This document shows, piece after piece, positions 23,581 to 36,061 of a stretch of DNA of 64,000 bases. Numbering within the stretch: the stretch's first letter is position 1; every line of letters starts with the position of its first letter. Source of the stretch: Phytophthora hibernalis (taxonomy: Eukaryota > Oomycota > Peronosporomycetes > Peronosporales > Peronosporaceae); the NCBI GenBank assembly GCA_012656075.1, contig JAAKBF010000041.1, positions 434,001-498,000 on the forward strand, read 5' to 3'. The notes beneath the pieces were generated by a model that saw only the letters and a program-made list of their open reading frames with translations, did not search any database and was not told the DNA's origin. The position numbers and the translations under genes were made by a program.

Positions 23581-25008
23581 ATGGCCAAGAAGGTGAAAAC
23601 GCAAGTGGCCGTGAAGCCTGCGTCCAGCAGCGACAGCTCGTCCGACTCGAGCAGCGACGAGGCTCCGCAGAAGGTGGTGGCCAAGAAGGTCGCTGCTAAG
23701 AAGCCAGTGGCTTCGGACAGCTCGTCTTCGGACTCGAGCTCCGACGAGGAGGAGGCTCCCAAGAAGGTGGTGGCTAAGAAGACGGCTAAGAAGGTGGTGA
23801 CCAAGAAGGAGAGCTCGGACTCTTCGTCGGACTCGTCTTCGGACGAGGAGGAGGCCCCCAAGAAGGCTGCCCCTGCTAAGAAAGTTGCCGCTAAGAAGGA
23901 GAGCTCGGACTCGAGCTCCGACTCTTCATCTGACGAGGAGGAGGCTCCCAAGAAGGCCGCTCCGGCCAAGAAGATTGTTGCCAAGAAGGAGGAGAGCGAC
24001 AGCTCGTCCTCGGACTCTTCGGATGACGAGGCGGAGAAGCCTGCTGCCAAGAAGGTTGTTGTTAAGAAGGAGGAGTCTTCTTCGTCTTCCAGCGACTCGG
24101 ACTCATCTTCGGACGAGGAGGAAACCCCTATTGTGTCTAAGAAGCGAAAGAACTCGGACGCTGGTGAGAAGTCCAACAAGGTGCACAAACAGGAGGACGG
24201 TGAGGCTGCTGCCGTTGCCAACCCGCAGAAGAACCTGGAGATCTTCATTGCTGGTCTGCCGTGGTCTGCCACGGAAGAGGAGGTGTCGGAGCACTTTGCC
24301 GGATGCGGTGAGGTCACTGGCGCTCGCATCCCTCTGCAGAACGGACGTTCGTCGGGTACTGCCTTTGTGACGTTCGCCACCCCCGAGGCTGCTGAGGCAG
24401 CTATTGCCATGGACGGTCAGGACTTCGGTGGTCGCTGGATGAAGATCCGTACGGCTGAGAAGAAGAACATGTTCGACGAGAAGCCTGAGGGCTGCACGAG
24501 CGTCTTCATTGGCAACCTGTCGTGGGACGTAGACGAAAACACTATCCGTGAGACTTTCGGTGAGTGCGGTGAGATCCTCAGCTGCCGTCTGGCCACGGAC
24601 CGTGAGACTGGTGAGTTCCGTGGTTTTGGCCACGTTGACTTTGAGACGACTGAGGCTGTCGACGAGGCTGTGAAGCTTGCTGGCTCGTACGTTGCCGGCC
24701 GTGCCATTCGCGTCAACTACGCTAAGAGCCGTGAGCAGCACAGCGGTGGTGGCCGTGGTGGTGGCTTCGGAGGCCGTGGTGGTGGCCGTGGAGGACGTGG
24801 TGGATTTGACGGTGGACGTGGTGGAGGCCGTGGCTTTGGAGGCCGTGGTGGTGGCCGTGGTTTCGGAGGACGTGGTGGTGGCCGTGGTGGCGGCCGTGGC
24901 TTCGGTGGTCGCGGCGGTGGCCGTGGTGGTGGCCGTGGCGATGGTCCACCCAGACGTCAGCCTTCTTCCATCCAGAACTTCCAGGGCAACAAGATGACCT
25001 TTGACTAA
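23581..25008 (+). CDS. Nucleolin/Nsr1-like nucleolar RNA-binding protein
   Basis: Single exon, 475 residues. The N-terminal half has alternating Lys-rich (APKKAAPAKK) and Ser/Asp/Glu-rich blocks (SSDSSSDSSSDEEE), typical of CK2-phosphorylated nucleolar proteins. Two RRM domains follow: RNP motifs IFIAGLPW and SGTAFVTF in the first, VFIGNLSW and RGFGHVDF in the second. The C-terminus is an RGG/GGRGG box. This order is that of nucleolin, yeast Nsr1 and fission yeast Gar2, which act in pre-rRNA processing. No frame break. The regular codon use of the repeats also opens long antisense frames, which are not genes. Confidence 0.93.
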   Translation: MAKKVKTQVAVKPASSSDSSSDSSSDEAPQKVVAKKVAAKKPVASDSSSSDSSSDEEEAPKKVVAKKTAKKVVTKKESSDSSSDSSSDEEEAPKKAAPAKKVAAKKESSDSSSDSSSDEEEAPKKAAPAKKIVAKKEESDSSSSDSSDDEAEKPAAKKVVVKKEESSSSSSDSDSSSDEEETPIVSKKRKNSDAGEKSNKVHKQEDGEAAAVANPQKNLEIFIAGLPWSATEEEVSEHFAGCGEVTGARIPLQNGRSSGTAFVTFATPEAAEAAIAMDGQDFGGRWMKIRTAEKKNMFDEKPEGCTSVFIGNLSWDVDENTIRETFGECGEILSCRLATDRETGEFRGFGHVDFETTEAVDEAVKLAGSYVAGRAIRVNYAKSREQHSGGGRGGGFGGRGGGRGGRGGFDGGRGGGRGFGGRGGGRGFGGRGGGRGGGRGFGGRGGGRGGGRGDGPPRRQPSSIQNFQGNKMTFD

Positions 25009-25345
25009 TTTAATGGCGGCTGCTTTGAGAGGGATACCTTTCAAATTGGTCAGGATTACGAACACAGGGAGACACATGCGCTTAGAGCGCCAGGCAACGG
25101 TGCTTGACTCGGTAGAGGGGCCAGGCCCTCTGTCGTGTATTGATTAGTTTTTGCATTGCTTTGAGCTTCAATCGATTCTGTTTACATAGAGACTCAAATA
25201 GTTTGATTGTTTCGTTGTTCATGTTGATGACTCATGGTTTTATGAGTCGTTTCAAGTTGAAGTGGTTCGTTGAGGTAAAGTCGTACTGCGGCATTTCACT
25301 CCCGAATGGCATAAACTGCGTAAGCTTAGATGTAGAGACCTGTCT
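25009..25345. other. Intergenic region between convergent genes
   Basis: About 340 bases between two 3' ends; nothing recognisable. Confidence 0.45.
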
Positions 25346-27866
25346 TTAGTGCCGTTTGCTAGAGCTACGATGGTGACCTGAGCTTCGTTCTCCACTACGA
25401 CTTCTGCGTCGCTTGGAGTGTCTCGAGAAGCGGTGCTTGTGCGACTTTCGATCCTTTTTGTCTTTTTTCCTCTTCTTGTCCTTGTCGTCACGCGACGAGC
25501 GACGCTTGTGGTGTTTCGTGTGTTTCTTGAGCTTCCGCTTCTTGTCCTTCTCTTTTGTCTCGTATCTCCATTGCCGGTGTCATCTTCACTGCGCGGTCGC
25601 TTGATACCTCGGTCAGCTTCATTCCCAACTTCAGCGCCAAGCGTTGAGGAGTGAGCACCGACCTCATCCTCTGACGAGCTTGACTCTGAGCTCGCGTCAC
25701 GTTGATCGTGCGGAGGATTTCGCACTAATGTTAGTTGTTCCACACTTGCCGACTCAACAGTCGAAGACTGCCTCCTGATGAGGACGCCCAAAGCAGAATA
25801 TTTCTTCTCCACCTCTTCTTGATGGTCTTCATCATCTTCATCCTCACTATCGTAGTCACTCAATTCAGACTCATCCGACGGCTCAAAAATCGATTTGAGC
25901 AGACTGACCGAAGTTTGGTTTACTGCAGGTAAAGGAGGCAGCTCCTTTGCTTCGACGCGTTGATTTTCAGCAACTTTGTCCGATTTTGAAGCTTCATGTG
26001 CCTTCTCTGCTGGTTGCTGACGAGCAGCTCGATCAGCGGCGAATTCTACTATATGGGGAACGAGCTCCTTGTCGAAGAGGTCACGCTTCTTATCGTTATC
26101 ATCATCATCCTTCCCGCCAGATCCAGTCGGTCCGGCACATTTAACGTGGAAACGTTTGCAAAGAAGTGCTTTAGGGATCCACAAACTCTGCGACCGGCGC
26201 GAAACCTTCATGTGATCCTCTTGATTAGGATCAGATTCGTTCTTTTCTTCGTCGTTTGCAGCTTTTGACGAAACAAATCGTTTCGCAATTGACGCTGAAA
26301 TCGTTGCTCGAAACTGGTCGCCACCTCTTCCACGCACAAGTGGCTGTCGAACTTTCGGCGTAGCTGATTTTTCACCACTACCAGGCTGTCGAACTTTTGG
26401 TGCAGCTAACTCTTTGACTGAAGTATGTGCAGCCCTGGACAAAGGTATCCCCTGTTTCGCTTGAGCTACAGCATTGAATAGTTTCGCCTTTTGTTCCTCG
26501 CCAATTAAGTCAAACACGCTCGCAACTGGACCCTTCACCTCGCTATTAACTCCCGCACCATTGCTCCGTCCATCTCCCCCTTGGTCTTCCAGTAGAACGC
26601 TACGTTGCTTTGCTGTTACAATCATTCCACCGGTGTCTGATGAGAAATTATGCTTGCGATACAACGATGTTACGGCATCATCGCGACCTTCATCCTCGTC
26701 AAAGCGATGAAAGGCTTTGAAATCCGACGGCACAGCGAGGCGCAATTTCACTACCTTCGGAGGGTTTTCCTTTGACGTTGCCAACTCAAACCCAGGAAGT
26801 ACAGGTCGTCCATCTGAGCACAAAGCTCGGCTGCGTCTTGTTTTCTCATGCCGACGCGACTCTTGTGCTGATGAATCTAGCCGCTTAACGTCATTCGTCG
26901 CTCCAAGCGGGGCAATTATCCGATCAAATTCTGTCATTGAGACATTCCCATAAACATCGATATCGTCGTCTTCCTCCAGCGCGCTCAATCCATATCCACC
27001 CGATGCACGATTGCTGCCGTTGGTAGTTTTCAAAGCATCAGAAAAGGATACCACTTGACGGTGTGATCCCTCCTTCGTTTTCTGCTTCTCCTCCTGTTGC
27101 TGTTTGTAGAACGCAAATTCGGGAGCGTTCGTATACGGGTCAAATCCGGCGCCATACCGATCCAGCTTGGGCTTGGGAAAAGCCTTCTCGATATCAAACA
27201 CCTTTCGTGGTGGAACGTATACCTCCTCTTCAACCTGCGGCTCCGCTGTTTTCGCTTCACTTTGCATCAATAGTTTTGGTTCCTCCTCATTCTTCTCGTA
27301 CTTGCGTCTGCGTACCCGCTGCCCAATGCCGTGGCCTTCTTTCCACCCCATTTGCTTCAACAACTTGGCTCCAACGGAGTCGTTCACCGGCAGAACCCAG
27401 TCATCCGGCAAGGCGAACCCTGGGATAGCTGCAGCTCCAGTTTTGTCACCTTGCTGCTGCTGTTGCAGTCGTTGTTTGGCTCCTGTTTGCAGCGTGTCAT
27501 AGCGTTCCGTGGTCTCCAGTCGTTTGCCCAGCAGCGGGTCGTCCTCCTCGTCCATAAAATCCTCAGCCCGCTGCTGGATCTGGGACGAGCGATTGCCACG
27601 AGAAGACGAGAAGGTCTGTGGCGTCCATCCTTCTGCACTGCCTACGGAATTGTAGTATCCAGCAGAGTAGCCGCCCGTGAAGGCTCCGTGGAAGCGTCGG
27701 CGGCCCTGCGCGTCCGTAACCTGCGGGAATTGGACCGGAAAAGAGGTGGGAGGGTTAGAGGATGAGTGTGGCTACCTATTGCGCCTGGAAAATCTGTCCA
27801 TAGAGCGAGGACGGAGGAGATAGAGAGGATACGCACCTCCTGGTTGTGGACATGCACACGCTTCAT
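25346..27866 (-). CDS. GPATCH1: GPATCH1/TOUGH-like G-patch splicing factor
   Basis: Nuclear RNA-processing factor of about 800 residues. A 30-nt first exon (ATG 27866) is followed by an intron at 27721-27836 and one long exon. It has the family's N-terminal block (FHGAFTGGYSAGYYNSVGS, EGWTPQTFSSSR), then the G-patch (GAKLLKQMGWKEGHGIG), an acidic and low-complexity middle, and a Lys/Arg/His-rich C-terminus typical of splicing factors. One frame break near 25573: with one extra G the reading enters a KRKLKKHTKHHKRR-rich tail ending in SSKRH at 25346. Without it the tail turns into an unlikely Thr/Arg sequence ending at 25252. The corrected end is preferred. Confidence 0.88.
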
Positions 27867-28136
27867 TACCAAAGTTTATGATTGGGTTATTTGGTTCTGG
27901 GTTCTTCGATTCTTTTAATAACTGGGTTTTATTCAGGCAACGATCGAGCCTGTCTCCCGTGGTCTCTTTGTGAGCTTCATGTAGACGAAACGGCGAGAAG
28001 ATCCATGCTGTGAGTATCGCTGCACTTTAATCGTTTGTTGGGATCATCTCGACGCGACAATGGATTTCGCTTGAATATGGCTCCCATTTCGTTTATGAAC
28101 AAGTACACGTTGCCTTCAAGCTAGGTTGGTTGTTAA

Positions 28137-29051
28137 CTAGGCAGCAATGACGCCGGATTGAGGAGGACTCGTTTGCGCTATACACAGTGGACAAGTCAGC
28201 GACTCGTTTAGTTTCGCGAGAATGCACTCGTCGTGGAAGCAGTGGCCGCAATCGAGAGTCGTGAGGCCCGCCATGACGTGCTTGTCGCGCTTCTTGCCTT
28301 TGTTACTGCTTGGAGCTGCTGGGACGATCGACACGGTGGAATCGCCAACCAGAGCCTTGCGACAGATGAAGCATTCCTCTGGATCTTGTGTCGGGTCGTT
28401 GTCGAGGAAGCTGCTGTCGCGCCCATTAAACGACGAGAGACGCTCGCTCAACCGTGCGAAGTCGGAGCGGTCGAAGACCATACCCTCGAACAGGAAGTCG
28501 TAGATGAGCTGTGGGAGCTTGGTCGACGACACGGTGCAGTCGAGGTTGCGGTTCTGTGTGGCCATGCGCAGTAGCGTCGAAAAGTACGTCTGCAGCTCGC
28601 TTAGTCGTCCGGAGATCACGGAAGGACTACGCGAGCGGAACATGTGGCGACGAGGGAAGTGGTGCGCCGCGTACATGTAGAGCCACGGACAGTTTGATGC
28701 ACAGAAGTGGCCGTAGTTGAGCACGCGGACGATCGCCTCCTTGAGCTCGTAGAACTCCTTGAACGTCCTTGCCATCTCCCACGTCTGGTCCAGTGCCGTG
28801 TTGCTGATGCGCATGACGTAGCGCGGACTGGCCAACTTGTTCTGACCGGGCACCACGGCCTTGACGAACTCGACGTGCACGTTGTCAAGCAGCGTCTGCT
28901 CCATGGACTGCATCGGTGTGAGGCGTGACGGCTGTCGCTCGACTCGGCGCTTGGTGAATGAGAACGAACGACTCATTTGCATGTCCCGCAGAGACTGACG
29001 GCGTCGCAGCTTGATCGGCGGCGCGATCGGCAGTGAAATGGACTTCCTCAT
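28137..29051 (-). CDS. PX-domain protein with C-terminal RING-H2 finger
   Basis: Single exon, about 304 residues. A basic N-terminus is followed by a PX-like phosphoinositide-binding region (YVMRISNTALDQTWEMARTF, KEFYELKEAIVRVLN, HHFPRRHMFRSRS) and a helical segment. A RING-type zinc finger (CFICRKAL ... LDCGHCFHDECI ... CPLC) closes the protein. This suggests an endosomal E3 ubiquitin ligase, or simply a membrane-bound RING protein. ATG 29051 begins MRKSISLP and is preferred over an upstream in-frame extension to 29198. Confidence 0.8.
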   Translation of the reverse strand: MRKSISLPIAPPIKLRRRQSLRDMQMSRSFSFTKRRVERQPSRLTPMQSMEQTLLDNVHVEFVKAVVPGQNKLASPRYVMRISNTALDQTWEMARTFKEFYELKEAIVRVLNYGHFCASNCPWLYMYAAHHFPRRHMFRSRSPSVISGRLSELQTYFSTLLRMATQNRNLDCTVSSTKLPQLIYDFLFEGMVFDRSDFARLSERLSSFNGRDSSFLDNDPTQDPEECFICRKALVGDSTVSIVPAAPSSNKGKKRDKHVMAGLTTLDCGHCFHDECILAKLNESLTCPLCIAQTSPPQSGVIAA

Positions 29052-31487
29052 GGCCAAGACGATACCGATACAGGCGAACCAGATGACTGATGGCCGAAAG
29101 GCGCGGGTGGGGCGGCGGTTGCGAAGTGCTGAACACCCGATTGCAATATGCAGCAGGTCGACCGACAGACCCACCTGGAGGCAAAAGAGCTTGTGCACTG
29201 CAGCTGGTCGAGCGTCGAGTCCATTTGCACGTGTGGTCGCGATGTGGAAGCATCCCAGCTGTATCCATTCGACTAGATAGTGACGGGGCGTATACTGACC
29301 TGCAAACGAACAGGGTAAATTGACGCAGATGGTGAATGCCAGATGTGAAAATGTTCGTATTGATAATACCAGTAAACTAAGGGATACCGCGCTGACTTTG
29401 GTAAGTCGTTTTTCCAGGCCGTCTACAAACTACACTTGGAAAGAAGCTGACCCGGTTGAGATGTCGTTAATGGCGGCACTATAATACTTGCGCGCACTGC
29501 GGCTATCGCTTGGTGCCCTCTGCCGTTGGGAAGGATCGAACGGGATGATCGGCAGCTACACCGATCATCTCGTTCGAAATCATTTTTACAGTTCGGAGGT
29601 CTGTTCAGCACTTGCCTTCGGCCCAGCTCGCGCGTGGCTTGCTCGCGCAGATACGGCCGGCATACTAGTATTTTGCTAGTGCACCTGGCTTTACAGGCAT
29701 CACTCGCGACAAGCTCATTACTTGCGCGCCTGCCGACTGCAACTGCTGCTGACTTCTCCTCGACATCACGCCACGCTTCCAACAGAAATGCAACTCTGCA
29801 ATGTTCATACAGTCGCAACGGAGACTCGTCATCGTCGATGACTTCACAGGAGTGCTCTCCCAACCCACCCACACAGGCTACTTGGGACCAAGTTTGTTGG
29901 CGGCATTGCCTTAATGGTATTACATCGTGATATATTTGATGCGTCCAGCGACCTCACCAGTATTATTAATAATAGCAACTTGCTATTTATTTATTGGGTA
30001 CCATGCAGATCGTACATACATACCCGTAGGGGATGCACCTGGCATCGCTGGGGCTGGGCTGCGGTCACTATATTACCGGTACCGGAGACCCAGTCCTTGC
30101 GTGTATTATACGTGTATCGCGAGGTGGAGCGGGAGAGCCAAGCCACGTCAGCTTTGCTGTCCCAGCGTGTCATGCTGCAGGGAAGACGTACCGGTATGCA
30201 GTTTTAGTAGCGACTTACATACTGCAGACGACAACTAGGCACTGCGGCTACGAACAAAGAGTTGTTTCCTTTCACTGCTCCTGCGGCTACGGCAGGGATA
30301 CGCAGTGCGGCGTGCAAACGAAATGATAAGAGCAAACTGGGCCTCGGTAGATCGTGGTCAACGGCAGCAGTTGTCCCGGTTGACGTTCCTCTTTCTCCGT
30401 CGTGCTGGTAGATCTATTGTACTTCAAGTATCCCTCTGCATTGTCTTCTCATTCGCTCTTATTGAAGCTCGTGCAGTAAGTATTTTCAGTCGTAGAAGCC
30501 TAAATACTGTCACCATTAATACATGTAGCTCCGTAGATAAACAGCGATATTGCCCCTAGGCACATCTCGGTTTAACATGTAAGCTTATCATAACAAACTA
30601 CTGTTAATAGTAAATCGCCCCACCATGTTCGCACAAAATCATCAACGTACCGGAGTACTGTACCAGATATTCGAGTTTGTGAGCTAAAATATTAATATTT
30701 GAATGCACGCTAAACACCGCCACCTGACTTCCACAGAGGCCTGCAACTTGTGCAGGCTGCACGGGCAACAGCTTCATTTTCAGTCGCATTTGTTGAATTT
30801 GCGCAAGCGGTTGCAACTTACATGTATCCTCACTGGAATAGCCAAGGAAGTAACGACGCTGTATCCACCGACAATAATAGGCAGTGAAACCTGAGTTCAA
30901 TGCCTGCAGCCTGTTTCAAGACTGCAACGTCGCAAAGATCTGAAAATCCTTGCGTGAAGTCAGAGTTGTGGCTGCATGAAGGCTGGTATTGTTGCCTGAA
31001 AGCTAAGTCGACTAAGGCAACAACCCTAGACGCATGTACGGTCATCTCCAGTTCCGGATGTCCTCTCAAAAGCGCTGCAAATGACCAAAATATTAGACCT
31101 TTTATTCCTGTAGTCAAACATACCCTTCATGAACCGATAAGAATCTAATTCAGGTGGCGTCATCACCCCATGCCAGTGACACCCGTGGGATATTAATCCT
31201 TCTGAAACAAGTAGGTCTTCTGTCTAGTCAATAGCAAAGGATACCAGATATTAGACACTCTACAACCCTAATTAGTATCACCATACCTATTTTGTAAAAT
31301 CCCATTTCACCAGCTTTCGAAGGGTAGGTATCGCAGGCTCCGGCACAGAGACGGGTTTCTGAATCCATGTCGCTTCGCTCTGTACCCCGCTACAGAAACA
31401 GTCAAAGTCTGACAGCCAAACCGAGCTCCCGAGTCAGTCGAGAAACCCCTTCCTCATCAGCACCTTCTTCATTTGCTCCAATTTAGT
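29052..31487. other. Long gene-poor stretch
   Basis: About 2.4 kb with stop-rich frames on both strands. Several short segments contain accggta/taccggt palindromic words. No domain, RNA gene or mobile-element protein was recognised. Confidence 0.4.
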
Positions 31488-32204
31488 ATGAACTACCTGT
31501 TCGGGTACGGAGAAACACCAGCAACCGAGGAGCAGGTCGCACCCGAAGTGCCCGCGTACCCCACAGCCGACGACGTGGACTTTGAAGCTTACGGCAAGGA
31601 GAACATCCAGATTCTGATGGACCGGCACTCGGGCGACGACAAAGTCACGACGTGGGAGCTTGTGGACGACGCAGAGGGCGTCACCATTTGGCGCGGAGCC
31701 GTGGAGGACTGCGACTGGTGTCCGTTCCGAGCTGCTCGCCGCATCGACGCCGACAAGCGCGTCATCGAGCAGGTGCTGCTGGACCCGAACCGCACGCTGG
31801 AGCTGGACGAGATGATGGAGGGCATCGTGACGCTGCGCGACATCGGCGAGTCCAACCACTTAGCCTTCCGCCAGATCACGAGCAAGGGACAGTTCCCCAT
31901 CTACGGCCGCGAGTTCGTCGTGGTCACGTACGCCACGACGCTGGAAGACGGCCGCGTCGCTATTGCCACGCGGTCCGTCAACGTGGCGGACGTGGCGCCC
32001 CTGGAGGGCTACGTGCGCGCGCACAACTACATCTCGGGCTACCTCATTGAGGAGTTCACGGAGGACGACAAGGTGTATTGCATCGTGACGCTCCTCGCAC
32101 ACGCCGACCTGGCCGGCTACATCCCACCCAGCATCATCAACATGCTGGGTACGTCCTCGACGGTCAAGGTGCTCGAGAGCCTGGAGAACATCGTGACCAA
32201 GTAG
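31488..32204 (+). CDS. START-domain lipid-binding protein
   Basis: Single exon, 238 residues, ATG 31488 (MNYLFGYGE). After an acidic leader of about 45 residues, the rest is a START-type fold: TWELVDDAEGVTIWRGAVED, RRIDADKRVIEQVLLDPNR, LRDIGESNHLAFRQIT, YGREFVVVTYATTLEDGR and the C-terminal helix PPSIINMLGTSSTVKVLESL. START domains carry lipids or sterols. There is no signal peptide or membrane helix, so it is probably cytosolic. Confidence 0.85.
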   Translation: MNYLFGYGETPATEEQVAPEVPAYPTADDVDFEAYGKENIQILMDRHSGDDKVTTWELVDDAEGVTIWRGAVEDCDWCPFRAARRIDADKRVIEQVLLDPNRTLELDEMMEGIVTLRDIGESNHLAFRQITSKGQFPIYGREFVVVTYATTLEDGRVAIATRSVNVADVAPLEGYVRAHNYISGYLIEEFTEDDKVYCIVTLLAHADLAGYIPPSIINMLGTSSTVKVLESLENIVTK

Positions 32205-32401
32205 ACTGGTAGAGTAGCTAGACAACCGCTCTCGACGCGTAACCAACCTTTTCTACAAGAAACAACCGTTGATAACCTACATTTTTGATAGCCTAGTTGC
32301 GTCATCGTCTGAGAGATGAAGTGTCTGTACGAAGTCACGAAAGCAAAAGGCTGGAAGCCGTATTGTATTGACTCTTGTATCGGACATGCTGCGCTGTGCA
32401 A

Positions 32402-34152
32402 CTAAACAAAGAAGGACAGCTTCGGGTTGGAGAAGTCGACGGTGTCCATCCTGTCGGCGGAGACGACGATCACAGCGGAATCTCGCGGCTGGTTATTTGC
32501 TACCGAGCTGTAGGCTCTGCCAGAATCATCCTTGCCAACCTCACTCGGAGCAATGGTGAACGCTGACTCGTCCGAGTCGTACGTCTTCTCCTCTGCGACG
32601 CTCTCAGGCGACTCATCCGTTGAAGAGGACGTCGATTGTTGTTTCATGCCCTGCACGACCGAATGTAAACTTTGACGAGGCTTGTCAGGTGAGCTCCGGT
32701 TGACAGTGCTCCGAGCGTCCGAGATTCCACTGTCAGAGCTATCGCGGGTGCCACTACCGCTATCGCTTCCGTCGGTCTTGATCTCCACAGTAAGCATTGT
32801 CGACTGACGATCACTTCGCGGCATAAGTGACCACAGAGAGCTCATTTCCGGGAGCGCTTTCGCTCGTCCAGCTTCATCAAACCTTCATACTTGTCTCGCG
32901 AGATGTTGGCGACTTCAATCATAAATCCATCCTTCGCCTCGCGCTTGGCGGGATCAAAACTGTTTTCGTCACGCGGTGCACACAGCGACACGATCACTTC
33001 CTGCGCATTCGTTGTCGACACAAGCCCTCGACTGGGTTTCACCACGTAGCCCGATTGGTTAGAGGTGCGCACCCTAAACACGAGACATTCATTTTGGCTC
33101 GTGTTCACCACGAAGAGGGAAGTGCTACCCCAGAAGCGCGGCGCAGGCTTGACATTGAACGAAAGCACGTCGCTAGGCTGAATGTGATACTGCAGAGGAC
33201 CGAGCTCGTGCGTTTGTTCCCTCATTGCCGTATCAGTAGAAAAGGAAGTCTGCGCGGACAGCATAGTGTCACTGACAGAGCTGTCGCTCACACTGATGCT
33301 AGTTAGCGCGCTGTCTCGTAGTCTCGTCCTAGGAGTTCTAGGCACAGCCCGGCTAGACGAAGCTGACAGTCTGGCCTCCGACCTTCTATCCATCATTGGG
33401 GGCTCAATTGTCGTGTGGAAGCTGGAGTCACTGCTAAACGATGAATCTCGGCTCCGGCTTTCACCTCTCTGCATCTCCGGCGGATTGAACTGGCTGCTAT
33501 AAGACCGGCTGAGTCTGCTACGCTCGCTGCTTCCGCTGCGACTCAACCGGACCTCGCGTGCACTCATACTCAAGCTCCTGTTTTCACCACGACTGGGTCT
33601 GTACTCTTGCGAGCTCATGCTCGAGTTGCTCAAACTTCGCCCAAACATATCGGGGTCCTGTGTCACTTCAGTACCCACCATAGGCATCCCAGCCGTAAAC
33701 CGACACACCAGCTTGTTCTCCGTGACGCAATCTCTCGCCACGTTCTTCCAAAAAGACCTCAGCGATGAGCTGGAATCCGGGTCCAGTCGTTGCATGGCTT
33801 GCACCTCTTCCTCTCGCTCCACACTCTGCACGACGAAGAGCTCGGACGACTGGCGGGTCGTCAAATCCCGCGGGTCCATCGCTCCCAGGCGCTCACACGT
33901 CCGCGCAGTTGCTGTCACGACCACTTGGGAACTCGTACCGGGCGTCAACAACCCGTGGGTCGGACGAACAGTGAACGCGTCCGGGTTGCGCGTCCGAACA
34001 CGGAACACCACGTCGTTAAGCGGCGACAAGTTGGAGAGCGTAAGGCAGCAGTGTGGTCGGTGCACCGACGTGACGTCCGGCAGCGGGAACTGCAGCTCAC
34101 GCGCCGGCTCCAGCAGCAGACTCGAGCCCACGCCTACAGACGCGGTGATCAT
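32402..34152 (-). CDS. Protein with two MSP (VAP-like) domains
   Basis: About 585 residues, one exon with one frame break. MSP domain 1 is N-terminal (LLLEPARELQFPLPD, TLSNLSPLNDVVFRVRTRN, VRPTHGLLTPGTSSQVVV, ELFVVQSVE). A long Ser/Arg-rich linker follows, then MSP domain 2 (QPSDVLSFNVKPAP, FVVNTSQNECLVFRVRTSN, VVKPSRGLVSTTNAQEVIVS). A Ser/Asp-rich tail begins after GGG 32850-32852, where one more base joins the frames. No membrane tail is visible, unlike the VAP-like gene at 20680. Start ATG 34152 is chosen because the 52 residues upstream look non-coding. Confidence 0.8.
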
Positions 34153-34377
34153 CCTTGAACGTTGCGCTAGACGAAGACAATTGAGGATTGTGATTGCGGC
34201 GAGGGCACGATGTTGTCTGAACTGACGTTTGTCAAAATATTTGTGTATCGACATACAAATATCAAGTGTAGAATGCACTACGTTTCCTAGTCGATTTGCG
34301 CATGTCACATGTGCACACTAAATTAGGGTAATGGCTGAAAAAGGAGTATCTTGAAGCGACGTATGGACATTTGAGCA

Positions 34378-35913
34378 ATGCGCGCCACTTGCCACTGCTC
34401 GAGTCTGCAACGGAGATATTGCAGCGGATTCCTGTCGCTCTCGCATGTGGTTGCGATTGCACTGTGGTTGCTCGCAGCGTTTCTGCCGTTGCTGCTGGCG
34501 CTGGGTTCTCGAGGTGCGTGCGAAAAGATCAAAAATTCACGCAGTACTGTAACGCTTTGGGGTAGATTTTGTGCTGCAGACAAACTCGTATCGAGAGCAG
34601 CCAGTGGTTGCACCCACAGGTCATGTGGTTAGTATCCTAGAGGGAGAACGGGGTGATGGAAGCGAGAAGCAACCGCTCACGCTGGTGCACATGACGTTCC
34701 CGGAGCATTTCCAGCAGATCTTCTCGAATGAAAGTCTTAGAGCTGCTCAAGTTCAGGTAATTGTGTCTGCTGTAGGTTGGGCAATGGGGATAAACTTATC
34801 GTGCTTTGAAGACTTCTAGTACAGATACCAACTTGGACGGGGTAGCGGATACACTTCACGTTGCGGTGACGACACCGCTTTTGACTAATGAGACCATTCG
34901 ACAAGCAACTGTGGTAGTTGTGCTCGATTACACGTTGAAGGTGCAATTGTCGTGGTTACGCTGGACGTAAATGGCACGCTGTAACGCTATGGTGTGATTA
35001 ATTGCGAGTAGAGCTACGTCAAGCTCAACATGGACGTGTTGGCGATGGTTCATCATTCGTCACCGTTTGCAGGGGACACGCTGTATGTAGACGGAGACCT
35101 TGACTTGTACCAACGTAGTTCACTCGAGATCATCGACAGGTTCGTGGTCTCATTTGAATGCGGGCTGCTGTTTTCCCTTCTGTGACAACTATCCTCGACT
35201 CATGAACGCAACAGCACTCAGTATCCTTACGCAGAATCACCTATCATAAATATGACCACCGCCGACACAACACAAGACCTTTTGGTGCAGTCACTAATCA
35301 GCAAGTACCGAGAACGTAATTGTAAGTTTGTGCTCTTCGTTCGTGCAGCTCACTCAAGGTCTAACGGTTAGACCGACTAACCTCCTAAAATATTGCAGAC
35401 ACCGCCAATTTCCGCTCTCCGTATCCCGTGTGGCCATCAAACTTGGATCCATCAAATGGTACGGCGCAGTTTCGGTTGCTCATGAACATTCGGATCGACT
35501 CAGTCAGCATAATGTAAGGCTGGCTCACAGATTCTCTTCGCACGATTGGTACTTACAAGCCGCTCTCTCTTTCCCCGTAGCTACACTCCTCAGTGGCCAG
35601 AAATCGTGAAGCACGCTTGGATACAGGTGAGCTACTTGCCATGGAGCGTTGTCTCGTTCTCTGCCGTATTCATCGCTGACGCGCTCCCAATTATTCGCGA
35701 GCAGTACTACTGCATTTTCATGGCCGTCTCGTCACTCGCAGTCGCTCTACGCGAGTATCTCTTCGCCAACAAGGTTAGTCGTCGTGTATCATTATACGAT
35801 CTTTTCCAGAGCTCTGCTAACAAAATCCTCTTCACCAACCCGTATTATAGTTGTTGGCCAGTGTCTGCGTTGTCGACGAACCCCGACTCAAGTCTGCTGC
35901 CAAATATCAATAG
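34378..35913 (+). CDS. TMEM231: TMEM231-like ciliary transition-zone protein
   Basis: TMEM231 is a two-pass protein of the B9/tectonic complex that guards the ciliary gate. Visible: membrane helix 1 (VVAIALWLLAAFLPLLLAL); the family marker TNSYREQPVV; DTNLDGVADTLHVAVT; AGDTLYVDGDLDLYQ; the ISKYRERN segment; YTPQWPEIVKHAWIQVSYL, which leads into helix 2; and a short tail ending ESRLKSAAKYQ-like at 35911-35913. Introns: 34514-34565, 34757 to about 34819, one near 34968-35010, 35140-35214, 35322-35398, 35514-35580 and 35774-35850. Frame continuity is doubtful at the third and fourth exons, where one base seems to be missing. Confidence 0.82.
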
Positions 35914-36061
35914 TACATGTTGTAGCACTTGATCCAAAATATCATTCCAATATGAATTGGATATCACATTGCATTTGGGCTGTATCCACCTTCGCCCTGG
36001 GATAAATAAAAAATCGGTGGGTTTTTTCATTGTCAACGTAGACAGTCAATATCCCGTCACG

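Noticed and set aside
23568..25077. Long antisense frames opposite the nucleolin-like gene
   Set aside because: Compositional shadows of the Ser/Asp and Gly/Arg repeats. The sense strand has two RRMs and an RGG box.
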